Notes under the pieces: model-generated | Database searches by the model: none | Seen by the model: only the letters and a program-made list of their open reading frames with translations | Told to the model about the DNA's origin: nothing | Program-made: the position numbers and the translations under genes | Assembly: GCA_012837655.1 (NCBI GenBank) | Contig: DUQT01000207.1 | Location: 1-13,630, forward strand | Direction of reading: 5' to 3' | Length of the DNA: 13,630 nt | Source of the DNA: Actinomyces sp. | GTDB lineage: Bacteria; Actinomycetota; Actinomycetes; Actinomycetales; Actinomycetaceae | Shown: in pieces, positions 6,146 through 13,630 of the stretch | Layout: every line of letters begins with the position of its first letter | Position numbering within the stretch: the first letter of the stretch is position 1

Positions 6146-6991
6146 ATGGGAGTTCCCTCGCGAGCATTTTCGCGAACCTCACCCCATGCGACCGCGCGCA
6201 AAACAGGCGTTGCGCCACACCTCGAAAGAGACGTGGAGGTTGCGTGGGAAATCGTCGCTTCGCGAACCCACGTGCCCGCTGTTGACTCCACGAACTCCGC
6301 GATTGCGCGTCGCTTTGCGTCGGACCCTCACCTGCCTTCATGGACGCTTTTGACTGCCGACCATCAAACCAGGGGACGAGGGCGTTATGGACGCACGTGG
6401 GTTGACGCTTCCAACGCACTGCTGGCATCGCTGTTCGTGCGCGTGCCAGATGAAAAGCTCGACTGGATAACCGCGCTGACAGGCCTTGCAATCGTGCGTG
6501 CACTAGACGACCTGTGCGGCGACACCTGTGGAAACATCGGCCTGAAATGGCCAAACGACGTGATTGTGGAAGGCCGGAAGGTTGCGGGGATACTCGCTGA
6601 ACACCTGGGCACTTCCACCAATCGGGAAGCCAGCCACGCCCTCGTAATCGGAATTGGATTAAACCTGGCGCCAACAGATTCGGCCGCGGGGCCCAACGCC
6701 GGATACGTGCCTGTGACTGCCACGCACGATCAAGTTTTGGTGGCAATCATCGCGCACCTGCACGCCCTGCTTGGCCAGGGGTCAGAGGCGTGGAGGGATG
6801 CTTACTCCAGCAGGCTTATCGGCAAAGGCCAGCCGACCAGCATCACGCACGCCGATGGAACTCGCACGGACGCGGTCATCGTCGACGTCGATGACCGGGC
6901 CGGCCTGATTGTTTCCACTGGCGAATCGCTCCAAACCATTACGTGCGGCGACGTGGCCCTACCCGCATACAGCCCAAAGGAGGCTCGATGA
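6146..6991 (+). CDS. birA: Biotin--[acetyl-CoA-carboxylase] ligase
   Basis: This cytoplasmic enzyme makes biotinyl-5'-AMP and transfers biotin to the carrier lysine of AccBC, encoded next door. Motifs, numbered from ATG 6146 (281 aa): VDSTNSAIARR near the N-terminus, the biotinyl-AMP loop GRGRYGRTW (77-85), KWPNDVIVEGRKVAGIL (134-150, catalytic-type Lys145) and HALVIGIGLNL. There is no N-terminal helix-turn-helix, so it is a group I ligase that does not bind DNA itself. The start is uncertain. The frame is open to ATG 6008, but that lies in a terminator hairpin. ATG 6146 has only a weak gga upstream. GTG 6233, preceded by gaaagag, would give 252 aa and still keep the core. The stop codon overlaps the accBC start (ATGA). 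Confidence 0.92.
   Translation: MGVPSRAFSRTSPHATARKTGVAPHLERDVEVAWEIVASRTHVPAVDSTNSAIARRFASDPHLPSWTLLTADHQTRGRGRYGRTWVDASNALLASLFVRVPDEKLDWITALTGLAIVRALDDLCGDTCGNIGLKWPNDVIVEGRKVAGILAEHLGTSTNREASHALVIGIGLNLAPTDSAAGPNAGYVPVTATHDQVLVAIIAHLHALLGQGSEAWRDAYSSRLIGKGQPTSITHADGTRTDAVIVDVDDRAGLIVSTGESLQTITCGDVALPAYSPKEAR
6976..6983 (+). promoter_or_regulatory. Strong ribosome-binding site fixing the accBC start
   Basis: AAAGGAGG lies within the last codons of birA, 4 bases before ATG 6988. It makes 6988, not the upstream in-frame ATG at 6943, the accBC start and implies translational coupling to birA. Confidence 0.85.
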
Positions 6992-8877
6992 CTCCGATCC
7001 AAACCCTGCTAATCGCAAACCGCGGCGAAATCGCCGTGCGCGTGATTCGTACCGCTCGCGAAATGGGGGTGCACACCATCGCCGTTTACGCCGAACAGGA
7101 CGTTCACACGCTGGCGTGCGACCTCGCGGATGAGGCCTACAGCCTGCGCGGATCCACAGCCGCGGATACGTACATGAATCCCACAGCCGTGCTGGCCGCA
7201 GCACACCGCTCCGGAGCGGATACCATCCACCCCGGCTACGGATTCCTGGCAGAAGATGCAGACTTCGCACAGGCCGTCGAAGACGCGGGCCTAACCTGGG
7301 TTGGACCGTCCCCGCAGGCAATCCGCTCCCTGGGCGACAAAATCCAGGCCCGCCAAATCGCAGAAGAAAATGGCGTCGGCACGATCCCTGGAATTTCAGA
7401 TTCGATTGAGGGCGTTGATCAGGTCCTTGATTTTGGTGAGGCACACGGCTACCCGATCGTGCTGAAAAAATCCGATTCCGGAGGCGGCCGCGGCATCACG
7501 CGCCTGGACTCCGCCGATGAAGTGCGCCGCCACTTCAGCGACCTGCCCGCCGACACTGACTTCTCCACAACGTTCGTCGAAAAACTTGTCGAACGCGCCC
7601 GCCACGTCGAAACCCAGTGCATGCGCGACCGCGCCGGAAACTTCCGCGTCGTCACCACGCGCGACTGCTCCGTGCAGCGCCGCAACCAAAAAGTCATTGA
7701 AGAAGCTCCCGCCCCGCACCTGCCCGCCGAAGTCGATCGCGCCCTCGAACAGTGGTCAGCCGCCCTCTTCAACGCCGTCGATTACGTGGGCGTTGGAACT
7801 TGCGAATTTTTAGTCGACGAGGACGGGGCTGCGTACTTCCTTGAGGTGAATCCGCGTCTCCAGGTTGAGCACACCGTTTCAGAAGAAGTTGCGGGCATCG
7901 ACCTGGTTCGCGAGCAGCTGCGCATTGCAAACGGGCTTGAACTCACCCCGGAAGTCGCGCCGCGCGGTCACTCAATCGAACTTCGCCTGACCTCGGAGAA
8001 CCCAGCCGACGACCTGATGCCCGCAACCGGCACGATCACCGGCATTTCCTGGCCGGGCGGTCTGGGCGTGCGAGTCGACTCATTCGTCCGCGCCGGCGAT
8101 GTCATCGGAGCTGACTTCGATTCCCTCATCGCCAAACTGATCGTCACCGGACCCGACCGCGCCACCGCGCTAGCGCGTGCCCGCCGCGCCCTCGTCGAAT
8201 TTTCTGTCGATGGAGTGCCAACGTCCGCGCCGCTTATTAGCCACATTTTGAACCACGAAGACTTCATCGGTCCCGACGTTTCCGAGGACGCCACTGCGAT
8301 TCCCGACCGGCGAGGCCGCGATGGCGCCCCCGGCAAGCGCCGCCTGATTCCGCCGAAGCCGCGCCGGTTTGCCGTCACTACGAAGTGGATGGAAAACGAG
8401 GGAATTCTGGGCGAGGTCAAGCAGAGCCTCGGTCCCGTTCAGTCCGAGGTCACGCCGGCCAACGAGGTCAAGTCCTTCGTCATCGAAGTGGCCGGCAAGC
8501 GCATGCACCTGAAACTTCCGGCCGGCATCATCGCGACCGCCCAGGCTGCCGCGCAGGCCACTGGCAAAGCTGGCGTCCCGGACATCGAAAAGCCGAAGCA
8601 GAAACTTCGCGGCCGCCGCGCCAACGGAAACGGTGCCACAGCCAAAGCCCCCGAGGGTGCCGACGCGGTTTCACCCATCCAGGCAACCGTCGTTCGCGTA
8701 GCTGTTGAACCCGGCGCACACATCGCCGAGGGCGACCTGGTCGTCGTCCTGGAGTCCATGAAGATGGAGAAATACATCTACGCCCAAGCCGACGGAACCG
8801 TCACCGAAATCCACGTAAACGCAGGCCAAAGCGTGAAAACCGGGGACCTACTCGTAAGCGTTAAGGAGGACGAATGA
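6988..8877 (+). CDS. Acetyl/propionyl-CoA carboxylase alpha subunit (biotin carboxylase plus biotin carrier)
   Basis: This 629-residue fused AccBC subunit uses ATP and bicarbonate to carboxylate its own biotin, then delivers the carboxyl group to the AccD partner. The N-terminal biotin carboxylase domain opens with TLLIANRGEIAVRVIRTA. The ATP-grasp part keeps K160, H206 (RHVE), TRDCSVQRRNQK, and E273, E286, N288, R290 and E294 (EVNPRLQVEH). A connecting region includes VTTKWMENEG, then a Lys/Arg/Ala-rich hinge (RGRRANGNGATAK). The C-terminal biotinyl domain has ESMKMEK with target Lys592. The glycine-rich loop is unusual: KKSDSGGGRGI replaces the common KASGGGGGRGM. The stop overlaps the accD start (ATGA), preceded by AAGGAGGA. 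Placement before accD and FAS I indicates that malonyl-CoA supply is its main job. Acetyl versus propionyl preference is not decidable by eye. Confidence 0.95.
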   Translation: MTPIQTLLIANRGEIAVRVIRTAREMGVHTIAVYAEQDVHTLACDLADEAYSLRGSTAADTYMNPTAVLAAAHRSGADTIHPGYGFLAEDADFAQAVEDAGLTWVGPSPQAIRSLGDKIQARQIAEENGVGTIPGISDSIEGVDQVLDFGEAHGYPIVLKKSDSGGGRGITRLDSADEVRRHFSDLPADTDFSTTFVEKLVERARHVETQCMRDRAGNFRVVTTRDCSVQRRNQKVIEEAPAPHLPAEVDRALEQWSAALFNAVDYVGVGTCEFLVDEDGAAYFLEVNPRLQVEHTVSEEVAGIDLVREQLRIANGLELTPEVAPRGHSIELRLTSENPADDLMPATGTITGISWPGGLGVRVDSFVRAGDVIGADFDSLIAKLIVTGPDRATALARARRALVEFSVDGVPTSAPLISHILNHEDFIGPDVSEDATAIPDRRGRDGAPGKRRLIPPKPRRFAVTTKWMENEGILGEVKQSLGPVQSEVTPANEVKSFVIEVAGKRMHLKLPAGIIATAQAAAQATGKAGVPDIEKPKQKLRGRRANGNGATAKAPEGADAVSPIQATVVRVAVEPGAHIAEGDLVVVLESMKMEKYIYAQADGTVTEIHVNAGQSVKTGDLLVSVKEDE

Positions 8878-10565
8878 GCACTCCCAACCAGGCAACCGGC
8901 CAAGCTACCGGCGCGGCCGAAACCGCAACTGCTACGGCTGGGGCGGCAACTGGCGCACCCGCAACCGGCGCACCCGCAGCCACCTCAGCCGGCGCGGCGG
9001 CACCAGCGGAAGACGTGCAGCTGATCGACCGCTCAAACTTCGCAACCCGCGTCCAGGACCTGCTGGATTCCGCGGAGGAACGCGCCCGCAAACGCCAACA
9101 CGCCAAGGGCCGCAAAACTGCGCGCGAACGCATCGACATGCTCCTGGACGAAGGTAGCTTCCAAGAAATCCACCGGTTCGCCGGCGGAGACCTCGACAAA
9201 GGCTTCCTCGGCTCCGCAGTCGTAACCGGATTTGGCAGCATCGACGGACGCAAGGTCGCCGTTTACGCCCAGGATTTCTCGGTCCAGGGCGGCACGCTCG
9301 GCGAAGTTGAAGGCCGCAAAATCACGCACCTCATGCGCCAAGCAGTTCGCCTGCGCATCCCGATCATTTCAATGCTTGATTCCGGTGGTGCCAGAATTCA
9401 GGAGGGCGTTGCTGCGCTCGCCCAGTACGGTGAGATCTTCAAGGCCACTACGGAAGCCTCCGGTGTTGTGCCCCAGATTTCGCTGATCCTTGGCCCCTGT
9501 GCCGGCGGCGCCGTGTACGGCCCTGCCCTGACGGACTTCATCATCATGACGCGCGAGTCGTCCTACATGTTCGTAACCGGCCCTTCCGTTGTGAAGGCAG
9601 TGACTGGTGAAGATGTTTCATCAGAAGACCTCGGAGGCGGAGCCATGCACAACTCCGAATCCGGTGTCGCCCACTTCCTTGCAGATGACGAGGACGAAGC
9701 GCTCGACTACACGCGCACGCTACTTTCTTACCTGCCCAGTCACTGTGAGGACGAACCGCCGCAGTTCGCTTTCGACCCGGTATCGGACGCGCCTCCCGCG
9801 CCGCATCTGGTAGGGGACCTGGTCCCAGAATCGCCGAAGCAGCCCTACGACATGGTCGAACTCATCGAGGCGATCGCTGATCACGAAGAGTTCCTAGAAG
9901 TGCAACCCCTATTTGCGCCATCTGTGGTCGTCGGTTTCGCTTCGTTTGAAGGCCGCCCCGCCGGAATCGTTGCCAATCAGCCCGAACACGATGCGGGAAC
10001 GCTGGACGTCAACGCATCCGAAAAGGCTGCCCGTTTCGTCCAGTTCTGCGATGCATTCGGAATCCCCGTGGTGACCCTCGTTGACGTTCCCGGTTACCGG
10101 CCCGGCTCCGAACAGGAACGCGCAGGCATTATCCGCCGCGGCGCGAAACTCATCACGGCCTACGCCACCGCGACCGTCCCCCTAATCACGGTGATCGTGC
10201 GCAAAGCTTACGGCGGCGCATACATCGTCATGGGTTCAAAGTCGCTTGGCGCTGACATCAACTACTCCTGGCCATCCTCTGAGATCGCCGTCATGGGTTC
10301 CGAAGGCGCGGTCGACATCATTTACCGCCGCCAACTGGCAAAAGACGCAGACGAAGGCCTCGACATTAACGAGCGCCGCACCCACTACCAAGACGAATAT
10401 TCGCGCCAGTCAATTAACCCGAACCTTTCCCTAAATCGAGGTGCCCTGGACGCCCTCATAGATCCCGGCGAAACCCGCGACGTTATCGCCCATTCGCTGC
10501 AGATTTTGCAGTCGAAGGATCGCACCACCTGCTCTCCGCGCGTTCATGACAACGCCCCGCTCTAG
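8874..10565 (+). CDS. Acyl-CoA carboxylase beta subunit (carboxyltransferase)
   Basis: This 563-residue carboxyltransferase is of the AccD/PccB type that moves the carboxyl group from biotin-AccBC to acetyl-CoA or propionyl-CoA. It has both crotonase-like halves. The N-terminal half holds SGGARIQEGVAALAQYGEIF (from residue 170) and the oxyanion-type GPCAGGAVYGPALTDF (207-222), then MFVTGPSVVKAVTGEDVSSEDLGG. The C-terminal half holds VTLVDVPGYRPGSEQERAGIIRRGAKL and AYGGAYIVMGSK (from 445), then WPSSEIAVMGSEGAV. An Ala/Thr/Gly-rich tract of about 40 residues precedes the conserved domain. It is genuinely in frame after a strong ribosome-binding site and an ATGA overlap with accBC, with no later Met before the conserved region. 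The catalytic part is otherwise of normal length. It presumably forms a mixed hexameric complex with AccBC. Confidence 0.95.
   Translation: MSTPNQATGQATGAAETATATAGAATGAPATGAPAATSAGAAAPAEDVQLIDRSNFATRVQDLLDSAEERARKRQHAKGRKTARERIDMLLDEGSFQEIHRFAGGDLDKGFLGSAVVTGFGSIDGRKVAVYAQDFSVQGGTLGEVEGRKITHLMRQAVRLRIPIISMLDSGGARIQEGVAALAQYGEIFKATTEASGVVPQISLILGPCAGGAVYGPALTDFIIMTRESSYMFVTGPSVVKAVTGEDVSSEDLGGGAMHNSESGVAHFLADDEDEALDYTRTLLSYLPSHCEDEPPQFAFDPVSDAPPAPHLVGDLVPESPKQPYDMVELIEAIADHEEFLEVQPLFAPSVVVGFASFEGRPAGIVANQPEHDAGTLDVNASEKAARFVQFCDAFGIPVVTLVDVPGYRPGSEQERAGIIRRGAKLITAYATATVPLITVIVRKAYGGAYIVMGSKSLGADINYSWPSSEIAVMGSEGAVDIIYRRQLAKDADEGLDINERRTHYQDEYSRQSINPNLSLNRGALDALIDPGETRDVIAHSLQILQSKDRTTCSPRVHDNAPL
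8949..8978 (+). repeat. 15-base tandem repeat encoding TGAPA TGAPA in AccD
   Basis: Two adjacent units, actggcgcacccgca (8949-8963) and accggcgcacccgca (8964-8978), differ at one base. Related Ala-Thr-Gly codons surround them. The repeat lies in the low-complexity N-terminal tail of AccD and could change length by slippage without shifting the frame. Confidence 0.8.
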
Positions 10566-10583
10566 AACAGAATGGATTAATCA

Positions 10584-13500
10584 ATGACTTCTAGTTTCCT
10601 TGCATCACTGTCCTCGCCCTACGCACTTGTGTTCGCTGGACAGGGGAGCTCATGGCAAGACGCGCTGACCTCCGCACTGACCTTCCCCGGCGCCGCAAAC
10701 CGAATCCGCACCGCGTGGACGAACGCCAACCGGATCATCCAGCCCGTTTCCCTAGACCTAATCACCCGTAGCCCGTACGCCCTCCATCGTTTGAATTCGA
10801 TTGTTGAGGACGAGGTTGGCCACGACCCCCGTGACCGGGATGCGGCTATTTCTGTGCCCGGTATTGCGCTGGCGCAGCTGGGCGCGCTGGTTGATTTGGA
10901 GGGCACGAGCCTGGACGTCACCGCGCAGCAGCCGACTGCCATTTTGGGGCATTCGCAGGGGCTTTTGGGTGCGGCGATCGCGAAGGCTCTGGTTGCAGGC
11001 GATGCGGATAAGGCGGAGCGAATCTTGGCGCTCGCGATCCTGATCGGCCACGCGGCCACCGCGGTCACGCACGCGAAGGGCGTGAACCCGCACGCAGATT
11101 TGACGCCGATGCTGTCCATTCGTGGCATTGATCTGGACCAGATCGCAGCTACCGACGTGAAAATTAATCAGCCTGCGGTCGTGAACGGGCCCCGGGCAGG
11201 CGTCTACTCCGGTGACCCGGACGACCTGGCAAAGCTTCGCGACGCCGTCCAAAAGATCGCCGATGACTTCAACACCGCACTGGATGCGGGCGAGTTCGGC
11301 GGCACGCGCCTGGCTCCAAAGTTTGACTTCCTCCCCGTCGCGGCGCCGTTCCACTCCGAACTGCTAGCCGAAGCACTCGACCTGACCATGACCTGGGTCG
11401 CGAAGATCAACCAGGCCGCCGGTCACGTCGCCGAGAACGAAGCGGGCCGCGCCGGATCCGACGGAGAAGTAACGCTTGACGATTCCGCCGCGTTTTACGG
11501 CTCCGCCACGCGCACGACCGCACAGATTATTGACGAGGACGAGGCTCGCGAACTCGCATCCCGAATCCTGGTGGATGCCGATGACTGGGTTTCCGAGTTG
11601 AAGAACGCCCGTGAAGCTGGCGTGAAGTGGTTCCTTGACCTGGGGCCAACTCCGATGGTGACCCGACTGTCTCGCGAACTGCTGGCCGGCACCGGATCCG
11701 CAATGCTGGACGCATCGAGTGCACAGCAACGCACCAACCTCGACACTCCCGGCTTTGAGGTCGACGAGCCCGTTTCATGGGACGACTTTGCACCCGAACT
11801 GGTTGAACTACCGGACGGCCGCACAGTAGTTGAAACGGCTTTCACAAGGCTGACGGGCCGCTCACCAATCATGCTTCCCGGCATGACCCCAACAACGGTC
11901 TCACCTGAGATCGTGGCGGCCGCAGCCAACGGCGGTTACTGGAGCGAACTCGCAGGTGGTGGCCAATACTCCGAAGAGGTCTTCACCGAAAACAGGATCG
12001 GCCTCGAAAATCTTCTAGAACCCGGCCGCACGGCTGGTTTCAACGCCATGTTCTTTGACCGGTTCATGTGGAACTTGCAGTTTGGTGTGAACAAGATCGT
12101 CCCGAAGGCGCGCGTCAACGGCGCACCGTTCGACTCGGTGACGATTGCCGCGGGCATCCCGGAACTCGATGAGGCCCACGACCTGATTCGCGAACTTTCC
12201 CGCGACGGCTTCACAAACATTTCTTTCAAGCCGGGCACAATCGACCAGATCAACCAGGTCCTAGACATCGCGGACGCGAACCCCGAGTTCCAGCTGATTA
12301 TCCAGGTCGAGGATGGTCACGCGGGTGGTCACCACTCCTGGGAGAACTTGGACGACCTCCTGCTGGCAACCTACGCCCGCATCCGCGCAACTGAAAACAT
12401 CGTGCTTGCGGTTGGCGGCGGAATCGGCACACCTGAACGCGCCGCCGACTACATGACCGGCCGCTGGGCCCTGCCCTATGGGCGTCCGCTAATGCCGGTT
12501 GACGCGGTCATGATTGGAACCGCGGCAATGGCCGTGAAGGAAGCGCGCACATCACCGCAGGTCAAGCAGCTCCTGAAGGACACGCCTGGCGTGACCGAAA
12601 ACGGTGGCTGGGTCGGGCGCTCCAAGTCCGCGGGCGGAATCACCTCCGGCCTGTCGCACCTGGATGCGGACATGCACGAGATCGACAACTCTTCGGCGCG
12701 AGCCTCCCGCCTGATCCACCAGCTTGGCGGCGACCTCGAAAAAATCAACGCACGACGCGACGAAGTCATTGCCGCGCTGGACAAGACGGCAAAGCCATAC
12801 TTCGGTGACGTTGACCAGATGACGTATGCGCAGTGGGCAACGCGCGTGGTTGACATGACGTACCCGTCAACGGACTGGACGTGGGATGACCGCGTTCTCG
12901 ACCTGTTCCACCGCATCGAAGCGCGCCTAACCGATGTTGATCACGGCGAAATCGAAACCCTTTTCGAAGACCGCGAAGCCATTGCGGACATGCCCGCTGC
13001 CCTGGAGCGCCTGCTCTCCGAATACCCGATCGCCCATTCAAAGCAGGTCACGCCCTCGGACGCGAAATGGTTCATCCAACTGTGCCGCAAGCACCACAAG
13101 CCGATGCCGTTTGTGCCCGCCCTCGACGCTGATTTGGCGCGCTGGTGGGGAACGGACACGCTGTGGCAGTCCCACGACGAACGCTTCGACGCCGATTCCG
13201 TGCGCGTCATTCCGGGCCCGATTTCCGTTGCCGGCATCGACCGCGTCGACGAACCCGTCGCCGACATGTTCGCCCGCTACGAAGCGCACGTCGCCGACTC
13301 GATTGACGCGCAGCCGCGCAAGGTATTCTCACGATTCCGCGGCGCCCAAACCGCCGAAGAGTTCCTCCGCGCCACCCCGCACATGGTGTGGGCAGGAAAC
13401 CTTGTGGACAACCCGGCGCACGTCATGCCTTCCCAGACTTCGATTGTCGAGGACGAGGCTGGCGTAACCATCCGAATTGACTGCGACACCGCGTGGGACG

Positions 13501-13630
13501 AACTTGAAAACCCACCGTTCGCAGTGCGCAGGATCGACATTCCGATCCTGGTTCCAAACTCGTGTGCGACAGGTGGGTACCCGGTGGTCGATTTGGCTCG
13601 CCTGTCGCACACGGCCTACGACCTACTCGC
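10584..13630 (+). CDS. fas: Type I fatty acid synthase (3' partial)
   Basis: These are the first 1015 codons of a giant multidomain fatty acid synthase, open to the window end. Actinobacterial FAS I proteins are around 3000 residues, so about one third is visible. The order matches FAS I. An acetyltransferase domain carries VFAGQGSSW near the N-terminus and GHSQG with nucleophile Ser124. An FMN-dependent enoyl reductase TIM barrel (about 415-740) has SPIMLPGMTPTTVSPEIVAAA, VEDGHAGGHHSW (H583/H584) and LAVGGGIGTPERAADYM. A linker (KPYFGDVDQMTYAQWATRVVDM) leads into the beginning of the dehydratase region (PGPISVAGIDRVDEPV, from about residue 876). ATG 10584 lies 18 bases after the accD stop with only a weak tgga upstream, so it probably depends on readthrough from accD. 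It consumes the malonyl-CoA made by AccBC-AccD. No frameshift or stop was found in the stretches I translated. Confidence 0.93.
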   Translation, partial: MTSSFLASLSSPYALVFAGQGSSWQDALTSALTFPGAANRIRTAWTNANRIIQPVSLDLITRSPYALHRLNSIVEDEVGHDPRDRDAAISVPGIALAQLGALVDLEGTSLDVTAQQPTAILGHSQGLLGAAIAKALVAGDADKAERILALAILIGHAATAVTHAKGVNPHADLTPMLSIRGIDLDQIAATDVKINQPAVVNGPRAGVYSGDPDDLAKLRDAVQKIADDFNTALDAGEFGGTRLAPKFDFLPVAAPFHSELLAEALDLTMTWVAKINQAAGHVAENEAGRAGSDGEVTLDDSAAFYGSATRTTAQIIDEDEARELASRILVDADDWVSELKNAREAGVKWFLDLGPTPMVTRLSRELLAGTGSAMLDASSAQQRTNLDTPGFEVDEPVSWDDFAPELVELPDGRTVVETAFTRLTGRSPIMLPGMTPTTVSPEIVAAAANGGYWSELAGGGQYSEEVFTENRIGLENLLEPGRTAGFNAMFFDRFMWNLQFGVNKIVPKARVNGAPFDSVTIAAGIPELDEAHDLIRELSRDGFTNISFKPGTIDQINQVLDIADANPEFQLIIQVEDGHAGGHHSWENLDDLLLATYARIRATENIVLAVGGGIGTPERAADYMTGRWALPYGRPLMPVDAVMIGTAAMAVKEARTSPQVKQLLKDTPGVTENGGWVGRSKSAGGITSGLSHLDADMHEIDNSSARASRLIHQLGGDLEKINARRDEVIAALDKTAKPYFGDVDQMTYAQWATRVVDMTYPSTDWTWDDRVLDLFHRIEARLTDVDHGEIETLFEDREAIADMPAALERLLSEYPIAHSKQVTPSDAKWFIQLCRKHHKPMPFVPALDADLARWWGTDTLWQSHDERFDADSVRVIPGPISVAGIDRVDEPVADMFARYEAHVADSIDAQPRKVFSRFRGAQTAEEFLRATPHMVWAGNLVDNPAHVMPSQTSIVEDEAGVTIRIDCDTAWDELENPPFAVRRIDIPILVPNSCATGGYPVVDLARLSHTAYDLL

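Noticed and set aside
6943..6987. Upstream in-frame ATG for accBC
   Set aside because: ATG 6988 has a strong AAAGGAGG and the ATGA overlap with birA, and the family N-terminus starts there.
11495..11929. Long minus-strand frames opposite FAS I, accD and accBC
   Set aside because: They are Ser/Arg/Pro-rich antisense shadows typical of GC-rich genes and overlap strongly conserved enzymes.
1..13630. CRISPR arrays, tRNA/rRNA genes, insertion sequences, prophage or defence genes
   Set aside because: No regularly spaced repeats, tRNA cloverleaf, transposase or integrase motifs were seen on either strand; the window reads as core metabolism.

Overview
The window looks like chromosome of a GC-rich Gram-positive actinobacterium. 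The evidence is a large type I fatty acid synthase, a fused biotin carboxylase/biotin-carrier subunit, GC-biased third codon positions and gene overlaps of the ATGA kind. A type I FAS next to birA, accBC and accD, together with an AdhE-type protein and no mycolate-type genes, points towards Actinomycetaceae or Bifidobacteriaceae-like lineages. This is a family-level guess from recalled gene content, not a measured placement.

Layout. (1) Positions 1-2055, + strand: the 3' part of a UgpB/MalE-like ABC substrate-binding protein, a 148-base spacer that can fold into a compact three-way junction, a UgpC/MsmK-type ATPase, and a strong intrinsic terminator. The order (binding protein, then ATPase) fits a ugpAEBC-type uptake operon whose permeases would lie upstream of the window. 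(2) Positions 2056-2163: a short spacer with a hairpin and words that recur at 5850-5980. (3) Positions 2164-4755, - strand: a full-length (863 aa) AdhE-like protein. Its acylating aldehyde dehydrogenase half looks intact, but its iron-alcohol-dehydrogenase half has lost all four iron ligands and the nucleotide-binding glycines. (4) Positions 4756-5132: a divergent spacer with a G-run cluster, an imperfect 32-base repeat and a palindrome over the likely -10 of the next gene. (5) Positions 5133-5846, +: a TetR-family regulator. (6) Positions 5847-6145: repeats, a strong terminator, then a likely promoter. (7) Positions 6146-13630, +: birA, accBC, accD and the start of a fatty acid synthase I gene that runs off the end, packed as one apparent operon.

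How they work together. BirA would biotinylate the carrier domain of AccBC. AccBC and AccD together would carboxylate acetyl-CoA (and perhaps propionyl-CoA) to give malonyl-CoA. FAS I would consume acetyl-CoA, malonyl-CoA and reduced nicotinamide cofactors to make fatty acids. AdhE draws on the same acetyl-CoA and NADH. The TetR regulator between adhE and the lipid operon is a natural candidate for controlling one or both, but this is inferred from position only.

The observations most worth following up are the AdhE with a decayed alcohol dehydrogenase half, and the structured RNA candidate between the two ABC transporter genes.
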